A DNA stretch of 64,000 bases, taken from the NCBI RefSeq assembly GCF_037072025.1, contig NZ_JAXHDD010000002.1, forward strand, positions 1 through 64,000, read 5' to 3'. Positions 7,092 to 15,641 of the stretch are shown piece by piece. How positions within the stretch are numbered: the first letter of the stretch is position 1; each line of letters begins with the position of its first letter. The notes beneath the pieces were generated by a model. That model saw only the letters and a list, made by a program, of their open reading frames with translations. It was not told the DNA's origin and did no database searches. The stretch is from Pseudogracilibacillus sp037072025. Its GTDB lineage: Bacteria; Bacillota; Bacilli; Bacillales; Amphibacillaceae. A program made the position numbers and the translations under genes.

Positions 7092-8367
7092 AATTTTTCT
7101 TAATGACTTCTTTCCCACCCATATAGGCACGTAATACTTCTGGAATAACTACTGAACCATCTTCTTGCTGGTAATTTTCAATAATTGCAGTTACCGTTCT
7201 ACCAATCGCAAGTCCTGAACCATTTAATGTGTGAACATATTCTAATTTTCCTTCACTATTTCGAAAACGGATCCCAGCACGTCTTGCTTGAAAATCTTCA
7301 AAATTTGAACAAGATGATATTTCACGATATGTTTCCTGTGCAGGGATCCATACTTCAATATCATACTTTTTAGCAGCGGTAAATCCTAAATCTCCTGTAC
7401 ACATACTCATGACTCTATAAGTTAAATTGAGTAATTGTAACACCTTTTCCGCTTGATTCGTTAACTCTTCTAAAGTAGCATATGAATCTTCAGGTTTCAC
7501 AAAGTTAACAAGCTCAACTTTATTAAATTGATGTTGTCTGATCAGTCCTCTAGTGTCTCTTCCTGCAGATCCCGCTTCAGAACGAAAACACGCACTATAT
7601 GCAACATATTTTTTTGGTAGTTCAATTTCTTTTAAAATCTCATCTCTGTAATAGTTTGTTACTGGCACTTCTGCAGTAGGTATTAAAAAGTAATCCCATT
7701 CTTCAATAAGAAATGCATCTTCTTCAAATTTTGGTAATTGTCCAGTTCCTGTCAAGCTTTTGCGATTAATTAAGTATGGGGGAATCATCTCTACGTAGCC
7801 ATGTTCATCTGCGTGTAAATCCATCATAAAACTAAGTAAAGCTCTTTCTAGACGTGCCCCTAAACCTTTATAAAATACAAACCTGCTCCCAGTAACTTTT
7901 GCTGCTCTTTCAAAGTCGACAATATCTAAGTTAGTAGCGATATCCCAGTGTGGTTGAGGTTCAAAAGAAAAGTTTGGTTTTTCACCCCATTTTCTTACTT
8001 CCACATTATCATCTTCATCTTCTCCAACTGGGACACTTTCATGTGGAATATTAGGAATTGATAACATGACATGTTCCAGTTTATTATCTACTTTTTCTAA
8101 TTCATTATCTAAATTCTTTATTTTATTTCCAACTTCTTGCATTTCCTGAATTAATGATGAGGCATCCTTCTTTTCTCTTTTCATAACAGAGATTTGCTTA
8201 GATGTTTCGTTTCTTTTTGCTTTTAATTCTTCTACTTCCGTAATAATACCACGTCTGCGCTGATCTAATTGAACAAAATTATCCAATTCTGATAAATCTT
8301 CTCCGCGATGTGTTAACTTTTCTTTCACTTCTTCAAAATTATTTCTTAATAATTTACGGTCTAACAT
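7090..8367 (-). CDS. serS: Seryl-tRNA synthetase
   Basis: This class II synthetase charges tRNA-Ser (and tRNA-Sec where present) with serine. The 425 residues match the usual length. Residues 1-105 form the long antiparallel coiled-coil arm that grips the tRNA (rich in K/E, e.g. KAKRNETSKQISVMKREKK). Motif 2 is visible as CFRSEAGSAGRDTRGLIRQHQF, with the serine-binding TAEVP upstream, and motif 3 as LNGSGLAIGRT near the C-terminus. It is transcribed alone behind a T-box leader, so it responds to uncharged tRNA-Ser. In B. subtilis serS follows dacA-pdxS-pdxT; here pdxT is missing from that position. Confidence 0.97.
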   Translation of the reverse strand: MLDRKLLRNNFEEVKEKLTHRGEDLSELDNFVQLDQRRRGIITEVEELKAKRNETSKQISVMKREKKDASSLIQEMQEVGNKIKNLDNELEKVDNKLEHVMLSIPNIPHESVPVGEDEDDNVEVRKWGEKPNFSFEPQPHWDIATNLDIVDFERAAKVTGSRFVFYKGLGARLERALLSFMMDLHADEHGYVEMIPPYLINRKSLTGTGQLPKFEEDAFLIEEWDYFLIPTAEVPVTNYYRDEILKEIELPKKYVAYSACFRSEAGSAGRDTRGLIRQHQFNKVELVNFVKPEDSYATLEELTNQAEKVLQLLNLTYRVMSMCTGDLGFTAAKKYDIEVWIPAQETYREISSCSNFEDFQARRAGIRFRNSEGKLEYVHTLNGSGLAIGRTVTAIIENYQQEDGSVVIPEVLRAYMGGKEVIKKN

Positions 8368-8415
8368 ACTAATACTCCTTCCTAAGAGATTTTACAATAG
8401 TAAGATATATAAACT

Positions 8416-8650
8416 ATATAACAAAAAACTCCCATCCCTAATAACCATAGGGACGAGAGTTATTTCCCGCGTTGCCACCCACATTGAAGATATGTAATTC
8501 TATCTTCCAGCTTTACTGTTGTAACGGCACAAATTCCCGGATTTATTTATCATAAACCTGTTTAAGGATGGATTCACAATTATTTTTGATCGATTTTCAC
8601 CAACCATCGACTCTCTTTAGCAAAAATAAATTGTTACTATTTCCTATCAC
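8416..8650 (-). promoter_or_regulatory. T-box riboswitch of serS (tRNA-Ser)
   Basis: On the minus strand the leader contains the T-box core GGGTGGCAACGCGGG (8466..8480), which pairs with the acceptor end of uncharged tRNA. A strong terminator (8423..8462) that competes with the antiterminator follows. The specifier context GAATCCATCC gives TCC at 8570..8572, a serine codon that fits the downstream gene. The leader begins near 8650. Confidence 0.93.
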
Positions 8651-8687
8651 TACATTTTTTCAATATTATTTATTAGAATTACAAAGC

Positions 8688-9536
8688 TTAATTGCTTCGA
8701 TCAGCCATGCGGTCAAATCCTTCTAAAGAACTCATTTCAATCCCTTTCATAGCTGTACCTAGATCTTTTGATAATTCAGCAATTAATTTATAATCTTGAT
8801 AATTTTCTGTTGCTTGAACGATTGCTTTTGCAAATTTTTCAGGGTTGTCTGATTTAAAGATACCTGAACCTACAAATACTCCATCAGCGCCTAATTCCAT
8901 CATTAACGCTGCATCTGCCGGTGTTGCAACACCTCCAGCTGCATAATTAATAACTGGTAAACGACCTTTTTCGCGAATCTCCATTAAAACATGAAAAGGC
9001 GCTTGATTATCACGTGCAAATACCATAACCTCATCTTCACTCATAGATGTTAATTGTTTAATTTCAGCTTGAACTTGTCGTAAATGACGCACTGCTTCGA
9101 CAATATTTCCAGTACCAGGCTCACCTTTTGTACGTAGCATTCCGGCTCCTTCACCAATTCGACGGGCTGCTTCACCAATATTACGGCATCCACAAACGAA
9201 TGGAACTGTAAAATCTGATTTGTTAATATGAAAAACATCATCAGCCGGAGTTAATACTTCACTTTCGTCAATACAATCGACACCCATAGCTTCTAGTACA
9301 CGGGCTTCAACAATATGACCGATTCTTCCTTTTGCCATTACAGGAATAGAGACAGCATTCATTACCTCTTCTGTTATTGTTGGGTCTGCCATTCGAGCTA
9401 CTCCACCTTCTTTACGAATATCGGAAGGTACTCGTTCTAGTGCCATAACTGCTACAGCACCAGATTGTTCAGCTATATGTGCTTGTTCAGCATTCACGAC
9501 GTCCATAATTACGCCGCCTCTTTTAAAATCAATCAT
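8688..9536 (-). CDS. pdxS: Pyridoxal 5'-phosphate synthase subunit PdxS, short N-terminus
   Basis: PdxS makes PLP from ribose 5-phosphate, glyceraldehyde 3-phosphate and ammonia; PdxT normally supplies the ammonia from glutamine. The catalytic residues are present: Asp12 (in IMDVVN), Lys69 (VMAKGRIGH) and Lys137 (MLRTKGEPG), each offset by 12 from B. subtilis Asp24, Lys81 and Lys149. The protein is 282 residues against 294, and the missing part is the N-terminal segment before KGGVIMDV, which in B. subtilis includes helix alphaN that contacts PdxT. The ATG at 9536 has GGGGGA upstream, and a stop codon only 21 bp back (the end of dacA) rules out a longer start. No pdxT follows. The enzyme may work with free ammonia. 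Confidence 0.93.
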   Translation of the reverse strand: MIDFKRGGVIMDVVNAEQAHIAEQSGAVAVMALERVPSDIRKEGGVARMADPTITEEVMNAVSIPVMAKGRIGHIVEARVLEAMGVDCIDESEVLTPADDVFHINKSDFTVPFVCGCRNIGEAARRIGEGAGMLRTKGEPGTGNIVEAVRHLRQVQAEIKQLTSMSEDEVMVFARDNQAPFHVLMEIREKGRLPVINYAAGGVATPADAALMMELGADGVFVGSGIFKSDNPEKFAKAIVQATENYQDYKLIAELSKDLGTAMKGIEMSSLEGFDRMADRSN

Positions 9537-9557
9537 AATTAATATCCCCCATATCGT

Positions 9558-10886
9558 TTAAAACAATCCCATAAAATTATCATATAAGTTAACAAAAAAC
9601 TGTCCGATTGCTCCTAACATGAGTGAAAACCAATTTTTCTTATCTACATCACTAGTAGTTACGAGATCTACGGAAATTTTATTCTCACCATCTAAAATAT
9701 ATCCAAATTCTGCTCCATCGTCAAATACAAGCTCAGCAGTTCCAACTTTATCGCCTTTTTTAATTGGAGCAACAAGTTCACCATTTTCATTAAATACACT
9801 TTCATCAAGCTTATATTCAATATGATAATTTTCCTCTTTACCTTTTTCAATTGGAATAGAAATATCTTCTTTTAATGCAATATCTACTGTTTCTTCTTTT
9901 CCTTTTGTTACTGGGACAGAAGGTTCATCTTGTACTTGATAACCTGCTTTAAATAATTCTGTAACATCAAATTGATTAAATCCGTAATCTAATAACTTTG
10001 CAGTTTCTTTAAACCGTTCATCCTCGCTAGCAGTTTTCATGACAACAGTTATAAGACGACGGTCTTTTTGTACTGCTGTTGATGTAAATGTATATCCTGC
10101 CAAATCAGTATGACCTGTTTTTAGACCATCTACACCTTCATAATAATATTGTTTTAAATACGTTGCATCATGTGGCAACATCCAATTCCAGTTTTTAATT
10201 GTCTGGTCATCAAAATTTGTTTCTGGGATACTAGATATATCCAGTACTTCTGGATAATCATTTACTAAATAGTAAGCAAGAAGTGCTGCAGAACGAGCAG
10301 ATAATAGATTCGTATCATCCGCCTTTGTCCCCTCTGGATGATTACCATCTAACGACTCGTTGTCAAGACCAGTTGAATTAACGAATTTAGAATCAGGTAA
10401 TTTCATTTCTTCAGCTTTTTGATTCATTAATTTTACAAATTCACCCTCAGAACCTGCAATTAATTCCGCAAGTGCAATTGTAGTTGCGTTGTCTGAATTT
10501 ATCGCCATCGCTTCATATAATTCTTTTACAGTATAATCTACATTTTGTCTTAAACCAACACCAGAGAAGCTATCATTTGCTGAAATACTATATGCATAAT
10601 CACTGATTTGTGTCGTTGTGTTCCAGTCAATTTCCCCTTGATTAATTTTCTCCAAAACAATGTATTCGGTCATCATTTTGGTCATACTTGCTGGAGGTAA
10701 TGCCTCGTTTTCATTTTTAGCATATAAAATTTTCCCTGTATTAACATCAACAATTATTGCGGATTCTGCTTTGGTTTCAACAGCTTTTGCTTCTACTTTA
10801 GTAATATCTGGATGTATGATTAGCAGAAGGGCAACCAAAGAAACAATTAATAAATACCAGCCCTTTTTCCTTACTATGTTATTCAA
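9558..10886 (-). CDS. dacA: D-alanyl-D-alanine carboxypeptidase (PBP5-type)
   Basis: This low-molecular-weight penicillin-binding protein trims the terminal D-Ala from peptidoglycan stem peptides at the outer face of the membrane. It has 442 residues with a signal peptide/anchor at about residues 9-25, the SxxK motif at Ser67-Lys70 (ASMTK), SxN at 131-133 (SDN) and KTG at 256-258. The PBP5 C-terminal beta domain (about 290-410) and an amphipathic tail ending FMGLF follow. The start is TTG with GGAGGT upstream. It is 21 bp ahead of pdxS in the conserved dacA-pdxS order. Confidence 0.96.
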   Translation of the reverse strand: MNNIVRKKGWYLLIVSLVALLLIIHPDITKVEAKAVETKAESAIIVDVNTGKILYAKNENEALPPASMTKMMTEYIVLEKINQGEIDWNTTTQISDYAYSISANDSFSGVGLRQNVDYTVKELYEAMAINSDNATTIALAELIAGSEGEFVKLMNQKAEEMKLPDSKFVNSTGLDNESLDGNHPEGTKADDTNLLSARSAALLAYYLVNDYPEVLDISSIPETNFDDQTIKNWNWMLPHDATYLKQYYYEGVDGLKTGHTDLAGYTFTSTAVQKDRRLITVVMKTASEDERFKETAKLLDYGFNQFDVTELFKAGYQVQDEPSVPVTKGKEETVDIALKEDISIPIEKGKEENYHIEYKLDESVFNENGELVAPIKKGDKVGTAELVFDDGAEFGYILDGENKISVDLVTTSDVDKKNWFSLMLGAIGQFFVNLYDNFMGLF

Positions 10887-10995
10887 TTTACTTTTACCTC
10901 CGTATATTTTTAACCACTAGTTATTTTATCACGAAATGAGAGATTAGCAAATGCCTAATTTGTTACAATTTATTTCAATATAGTCATAAGATTGA

Positions 10996-12462
10996 TTAAT
11001 TTAAAGAATAATTTGGTGCTTCTTTTGTAATTTGAATTTCATGTGGATGACTTTCTTTTAATCCTGCATTTGTGATCCGAATAAATTGTGAGTCAACTCT
11101 TAAGTTCTCTAAATCTTTTGTTCCACAATAGCCCATACCGGCACGGAGACCACCAATTAATTGATCCATTGTTTGAGCTAGAGAACCTTTATAAGCAACT
11201 CTTCCTTCAATACCTTCTGGAACTAATTTTTTAACATCATTTTCGTCTTGGAAATAGCGATCTTTTGAACCTGCTTTCATCGCACCAATGGAACCCATAC
11301 CTCGATAAACTTTATATTGTCTACCTTGGAATATTTCCATTTCTCCAGGACTTTCTGTTACACCGGCAAACAGACTTCCTAGCATTACTGCATGTGCACC
11401 TGCAGCTAATGCTTTTACAACGTCACCAGAAAATTTAATTCCACCATCGGCAATGATCGGTACACAATGTTTGCTTGCTTCTTGTGCACAATCATAGATT
11501 GCAGTTATTTGTGGTACTCCAATCCCAGCAATAACACGGGTTGTACAAATAGAACCAGGGCCAATTCCAACTTTTACTATATTTGCTCCCGCTTCAATTA
11601 AATCTCTAGTCGCTTCTGCTGTTGCAACATTACCAGCAATAATATTTAAATCAGGATATTTCTGTCTAATATCTCTAACCGCTTCAAGTACTCCTTTTGA
11701 ATGGCCATGTGCTGTATCAACTACAATTACATCAACATGAGCTGCAACTAATTTTTCAATTCTTGCCATTGTATCATTCGTTACACCTACCGCTGCCCCA
11801 ACAAGTAAGCGACCTTGGTCATCTTTTGCTGAATTAGGATATTCAATTACTTTCTCAATATCTTTAATCGTAATTAATCCTTTTAATACATTATTTTCAT
11901 CGACAAGCGGTAATTTCTCTATCTTATATTTCTGTAAAACTTTTTGCGCCTCTTCCAGTGTCGTACCTACTTCACTCGTTATTAAGTTTTCACTTGTCAT
12001 TACTTCAGAAATGACAATCGAATAATCATCTACAAAACGGAGATCCCGATTCGTCAAAATACCAACTAATTTTTGTTCCTCTACGTTATTTACAATTGGG
12101 ACACCTGAGATACGAAATTTAGCCATTAGATGTTCTGCATCATATACTTGATGTTCTGGAGTTAAGAAAAATGGGTTTGTAATTACTCCACTTTCTGAAC
12201 GTTTTACTCGATCTACTTGTTCAGCTTGTTCATCAATCGACATATTTTTATGGATAACCCCAAATCCACCTTGTCTAGCCATTGCAATTGCCATATCCGC
12301 TTCTGTTACTGTATCCATACCAGCACTAATAAATGGTGCCTTCAACTGTAAACTAGGTGATAGTGAAGTTTTTATATCAACCTCTCTCGGTAATACTTCT
12401 GATTTAGCAGGTACTAGTAATACATCATCAAAAGTTAATCCTTCTTTTGCAAATTTACCCAA
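10996..12462 (-). CDS. guaB: IMP dehydrogenase
   Basis: It converts IMP to XMP with NAD+, the committed step of guanine nucleotide synthesis. The 488 residues contain the TIM barrel split by two CBS domains (about residues 95-205), the catalytic loop GPGSICTTR with Cys306, and the flap region YRGMGSIGAM with the conserved Arg-Tyr region after it. The start is TTG at 12462 with AAGGAGG. Upstream there is a 13-bp inverted repeat in the leader rather than a PurR box. It keeps the gyrA-guaB-dacA order of B. subtilis. Confidence 0.97.
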   Translation of the reverse strand: MGKFAKEGLTFDDVLLVPAKSEVLPREVDIKTSLSPSLQLKAPFISAGMDTVTEADMAIAMARQGGFGVIHKNMSIDEQAEQVDRVKRSESGVITNPFFLTPEHQVYDAEHLMAKFRISGVPIVNNVEEQKLVGILTNRDLRFVDDYSIVISEVMTSENLITSEVGTTLEEAQKVLQKYKIEKLPLVDENNVLKGLITIKDIEKVIEYPNSAKDDQGRLLVGAAVGVTNDTMARIEKLVAAHVDVIVVDTAHGHSKGVLEAVRDIRQKYPDLNIIAGNVATAEATRDLIEAGANIVKVGIGPGSICTTRVIAGIGVPQITAIYDCAQEASKHCVPIIADGGIKFSGDVVKALAAGAHAVMLGSLFAGVTESPGEMEIFQGRQYKVYRGMGSIGAMKAGSKDRYFQDENDVKKLVPEGIEGRVAYKGSLAQTMDQLIGGLRAGMGYCGTKDLENLRVDSQFIRITNAGLKESHPHEIQITKEAPNYSLN

Positions 12463-12490
12463 TTACATTTCCTCCTTCTTTTCATTGTGT

Positions 12491-12523
12491 AAATAGAAAA
12501 CTTGATTCTAAAGTTTTCTATTT
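12491..12523 (-). promoter_or_regulatory. 13-bp inverted repeat in the guaB leader
   Basis: AAATAGAAAACTT and AAGTTTTCTATTT form perfect arms around a 7-base loop, ending 29 bp upstream of the guaB start. Its arm shares TAGAAAACTT with the left end of the 84-bp repeat. It could be an RNA hairpin, an operator or a decayed repeat end. Confidence 0.4.
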
Positions 12524-12596
12524 AACTTTTATATAATTTTTTCTTATAAAATTAATCAACGTTAATTAAAATAATAACCTATATTTTATAAAAGAA

Positions 12597-12626
12597 AAAG
12601 AACTTGCCCCTAAGGCGAGCTCTTAA
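12597..12626 (-). terminator. Terminator after the HD-GYP relic
   Basis: On the minus strand AAGAGCTCGCC pairs imperfectly with GGGCAAGTTCTT and a T run follows. It sits just behind the stop codon of the relic. Confidence 0.6.
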
Positions 12627-12628
12627 AT

Positions 12629-12838
12629 CTATTCACGAAAAAGACTTAATTCACTTTCCAACTTTTCTACAACAATTGGATCAAGTTTATTATTTTTGAA
12701 TTCTTCTAACACACTCATTATTTCCTTGGTATTATTTGAATATATCGAAAGAAATAAATCAGATACATTAATTATTCGAGCATAGTGATAGTTCACGTTA
12801 TATACACAAGTTCTAGCACGTTTAAGATTTGGTTTATT
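12629..12838 (-). pseudogene. C-terminal relic of an HD-GYP domain protein
   Basis: Seventy open codons bounded by a stop on each side include YARIINVSDLF and then KLDPIVVEKL. This matches the end of HD-GYP phosphodiesterases (ARIIxVADxxDAL ... FDPxVVxxF), enzymes that degrade cyclic di-GMP. Neither the HD motif nor the GYP motif is present and no start codon fits. A gene of this type is found next to gyrA in several Bacillaceae, and the 84-bp repeat lies 26 bp upstream. I call it a deletion remnant that kept its terminator. Confidence 0.5.
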
Positions 12839-12863
12839 TTATACATATAAGTTATTCAACTAT

Positions 12864-12947
12864 TAGAAAACTTGGCTTATCGCCAAGCCTTGGCGAAAGC
12901 CTTAGTTTCACTTATGCAGTAGGAAAGTTTTATACTTTCTTATCTGC
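12864..12947 (+). repeat. 84-bp structured repeat, copy 2
   Basis: Same boundaries (TAGAAAACTTGG to CTTATCTGC) and length as copies at 6458 and 38252, with a few substitutions that keep the stems paired. It lies between the HD-GYP relic and gyrA. The rest of the gap to gyrA (12948..13072) shows no gene. Confidence 0.85.
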
Positions 12948-13072
12948 GTACAAAGAAGGCGGTCATTCATCTCCCCATTGAAATGAGGAGGACTCTGACT
13001 GCACAATCCTAAAACCATACCTGGAACTAAATGAGCCACATCTACTTCCGATTCTAATAACTCCTTTACGAT

Positions 13073-15589
13073 CTATTCTTCTTTCAACTCAGACGAATCA
13101 GATTCTGTTTCAGTTTCTATTTTATTTTCTGCCTCATTTTCTTCCGTTTCTTCTTCCATTGTTTCTTCTTCTACTATCTTAGCAACTGTAGCTACTTCTT
13201 CTTCTCCCTGTAAACGAATAAGTCTTACACCTTGTGTGTTTCTACCTGTAATGGAAATATCTTTAACAGGAATTCGGATTAACACACCATGGATCGTAAT
13301 TAACATTAAATCTTCATCACCAGTGGCAATTTTAACTGCAACAACATGTCCTGTTTCTTCTGTTAATCTACATAGATAGTAGCCTTTTCCACCACGATTT
13401 GTTTTTCTGTATTGATTTTCAAGCGTTCGTTTTCCAATTCCTTTATTCGTTACATGTAAAATATAAGAGTCTTTTTCAATGATTTCCATTGATACTACTT
13501 CATCATTTTCTCTTAAATCAATTCCTTTTACACCAGAGGCAGTTCTTCCCATGGAACGTACAACCTTTTCATCAAAACGTATGATGTATCCTTGTTTTGT
13601 GGCAATTCCAATATCTTTTGTTCCGTTAGTTAAACGAACGGAGATCAGTTCGTCTTCATCACGTAAATTAATTGCAATTAACCCACCACGTCTAATGTTT
13701 TGAAAATGTGGCAAGGATACCCGTTTGGAAAGACCTTTTTTAGTTGTAAAAAATAAGAAGTCATTTTCATCATATTCTCTAACTGTTATTACCGTATTAA
13801 TCCATTCTCCTTTTTCAATTTGTAAAAGGTTAATTATCGGTAATCCTTTTGCCGTCCGACCAAATTCCGGAATCTCGTAACCTTTTAAACGGTATACTTT
13901 TCCTTTATTTGTAAAAAATAACACGGTATCATGTGTAGAAGTAGAAATTAATTGTTCAATAAAGTCACCTTCATGTGTTTCCATCCCTTGAATCCCTCTA
14001 CCGCCTCGATGTTGCGTACGATAAGTAGTTGACGGTAAACGTTTAATATACCCTTTATGGGTTAATGTAATAATAATATTTTCTTCAGGGATTAGATCTT
14101 CATCTTCAAAAAAGTCTACACCGCCCATTGCTATTTCTGTTCGGCGTTCATCATTAAACTTTTCCTTAATTTCTGTTAACTCTTCACGAATAATCGCTAA
14201 AACCTTTTCTTCATCCGCTAGTATTGCTTTTAATTCTTCAATTAAAGCTAATATTTCTTTATATTCTTCTTCAATCTTTTCACGTTCAAGTCCTGTTAAA
14301 CGTTGTAAACGCATATCCAAAATAGCTTGTGCTTGTTTTTCCGATAATTTAAACCGTTCCATTAGACCTGTACGGGCAATGTCGGCTGTTTTGGAATTAC
14401 GAATAAGTGTAATTACTTCGTCTAGATGATCTAAAGCAATTCGTAATCCTTCCAAAATGTGAGCACGTGCCTCTGCTTTGTTTAATTCAAATTGTGTTCT
14501 TCTTCTTATAATGTCAATTTGATGATTTAAATAATGTTCTAAGCACTCTTTTAATGTTAGTACTTTCGGTTTTCCATCTACTAAAGCTAATGTATTAATA
14601 CCAAAAGTTGTCTGTAATGCCGTATATTTATATAAATTATTTAACACCACATTCGCATTGACATCACGACGTATTCGCATGACAATTCTCATACCATTTC
14701 GGTCTGATTCATCATTTAATTCCGTAATACCATCTATTCGTTTCTCTCGCACCAATTCAGCAATTTTTTCAATTAATTTAGCCTTATTCACTTGATACGG
14801 TATTTCTGTAACAAGAATAGTAGAAGTACCGTTAGGATTTTCTTCAACTTCTACTTTTGCACGAAGCGTGATTGAACCTCTACCTGTTTCATAAGCTTTC
14901 CTAATTCCACTTCTACCTAAAATGATCCCTGCAGTTGGAAAATCAGGTCCATGAATATAGTTTTCCATTAATTCGTCTACTGTAATATCAGGATCTTCAC
15001 TTAGTGCAAGTACTGCGTCAATCGTTTCTCCTAGATTATGAGGTGGAATATTTGTTGCCATTCCAACTGCAATACCAGAAGATCCATTTACAAGTAAATT
15101 AGGAAAACGAGCAGGTAAATATATCGGTTCCTTTTCCGTACTATCATAGTTGTCCATATAGTCAATCGTATCTTTATTAATATCACGTAACATTTCCATC
15201 GCTAATTTAGACATTCTTGCTTCTGTATATCGCATTGCAGCCGCGGAGTCTCCATCTACGGAGCCGAAGTTTCCATGACCATCAATTAGTAAATAGCGAT
15301 GACTAAAATCTTGCGCCATCCGAACCATTGCATCATAAATAGATGAGTCACCATGTGGATGATATTTCCCCATCACATCCCCTACGATACGTGCTGATTT
15401 TTTATATGGCTTATCTGAGTGCATACCGGATTCATTCATCGCATATAAAATACGGCGATGTACAGGTTTTAAACCATCTCTAACATCTGGTAAAGCACGT
15501 GAAACGATAACACTCATCGCATAGTCGAGAAAGGATGTGCGCATTTCTTGACTTAAATTTACTTGTTCAACATTTAACCGTTCTTCCAT
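13073..15589 (-). CDS. gyrA: DNA gyrase subunit A
   Basis: GyrA is the DNA-cutting subunit of gyrase (A2B2), which introduces negative supercoils. The 838 residues have the active-site tyrosine in AAMRYTEARMS at about residue 121, the quinolone-resistance region HPHGDSSIYDAMVRMAQDF with the wild-type Ser and acidic positions, and the GyrA box QHRGGRGIQGM near residue 530 at the start of the beta-pinwheel. After the last pinwheel blade the tail is almost entirely acidic (about residues 803-838). GGAGG lies 9 bp before the ATG. It follows gyrB by 52 bp, probably in one transcript. Family length is about 820, so the tail accounts for the extra residues. Confidence 0.97.
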   Translation of the reverse strand: MEERLNVEQVNLSQEMRTSFLDYAMSVIVSRALPDVRDGLKPVHRRILYAMNESGMHSDKPYKKSARIVGDVMGKYHPHGDSSIYDAMVRMAQDFSHRYLLIDGHGNFGSVDGDSAAAMRYTEARMSKLAMEMLRDINKDTIDYMDNYDSTEKEPIYLPARFPNLLVNGSSGIAVGMATNIPPHNLGETIDAVLALSEDPDITVDELMENYIHGPDFPTAGIILGRSGIRKAYETGRGSITLRAKVEVEENPNGTSTILVTEIPYQVNKAKLIEKIAELVREKRIDGITELNDESDRNGMRIVMRIRRDVNANVVLNNLYKYTALQTTFGINTLALVDGKPKVLTLKECLEHYLNHQIDIIRRRTQFELNKAEARAHILEGLRIALDHLDEVITLIRNSKTADIARTGLMERFKLSEKQAQAILDMRLQRLTGLEREKIEEEYKEILALIEELKAILADEEKVLAIIREELTEIKEKFNDERRTEIAMGGVDFFEDEDLIPEENIIITLTHKGYIKRLPSTTYRTQHRGGRGIQGMETHEGDFIEQLISTSTHDTVLFFTNKGKVYRLKGYEIPEFGRTAKGLPIINLLQIEKGEWINTVITVREYDENDFLFFTTKKGLSKRVSLPHFQNIRRGGLIAINLRDEDELISVRLTNGTKDIGIATKQGYIIRFDEKVVRSMGRTASGVKGIDLRENDEVVSMEIIEKDSYILHVTNKGIGKRTLENQYRKTNRGGKGYYLCRLTEETGHVVAVKIATGDEDLMLITIHGVLIRIPVKDISITGRNTQGVRLIRLQGEEEVATVAKIVEEETMEEETEENEAENKIETETESDSSELKEE

Positions 15590-15641
15590 TTCACATAAAC
15601 CTCCTGATGGATGAATTGAATCATGGAGAAAAAGATGTTTT

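Noticed and set aside
12740..12838. IS200/IS605-like transposase start (LKRARTCVYNVNYH)
   Set aside because: Only about a dozen residues resemble the TnpA start; the rest of the frame fits the end of an HD-GYP domain better and no left/right end structures of that IS family are seen.
12948..13072. rRNA operon or tRNA genes expected between gyrA and guaB
   Set aside because: Read through on both strands; no 16S, 23S or 5S sequence and no cloverleaf is present.
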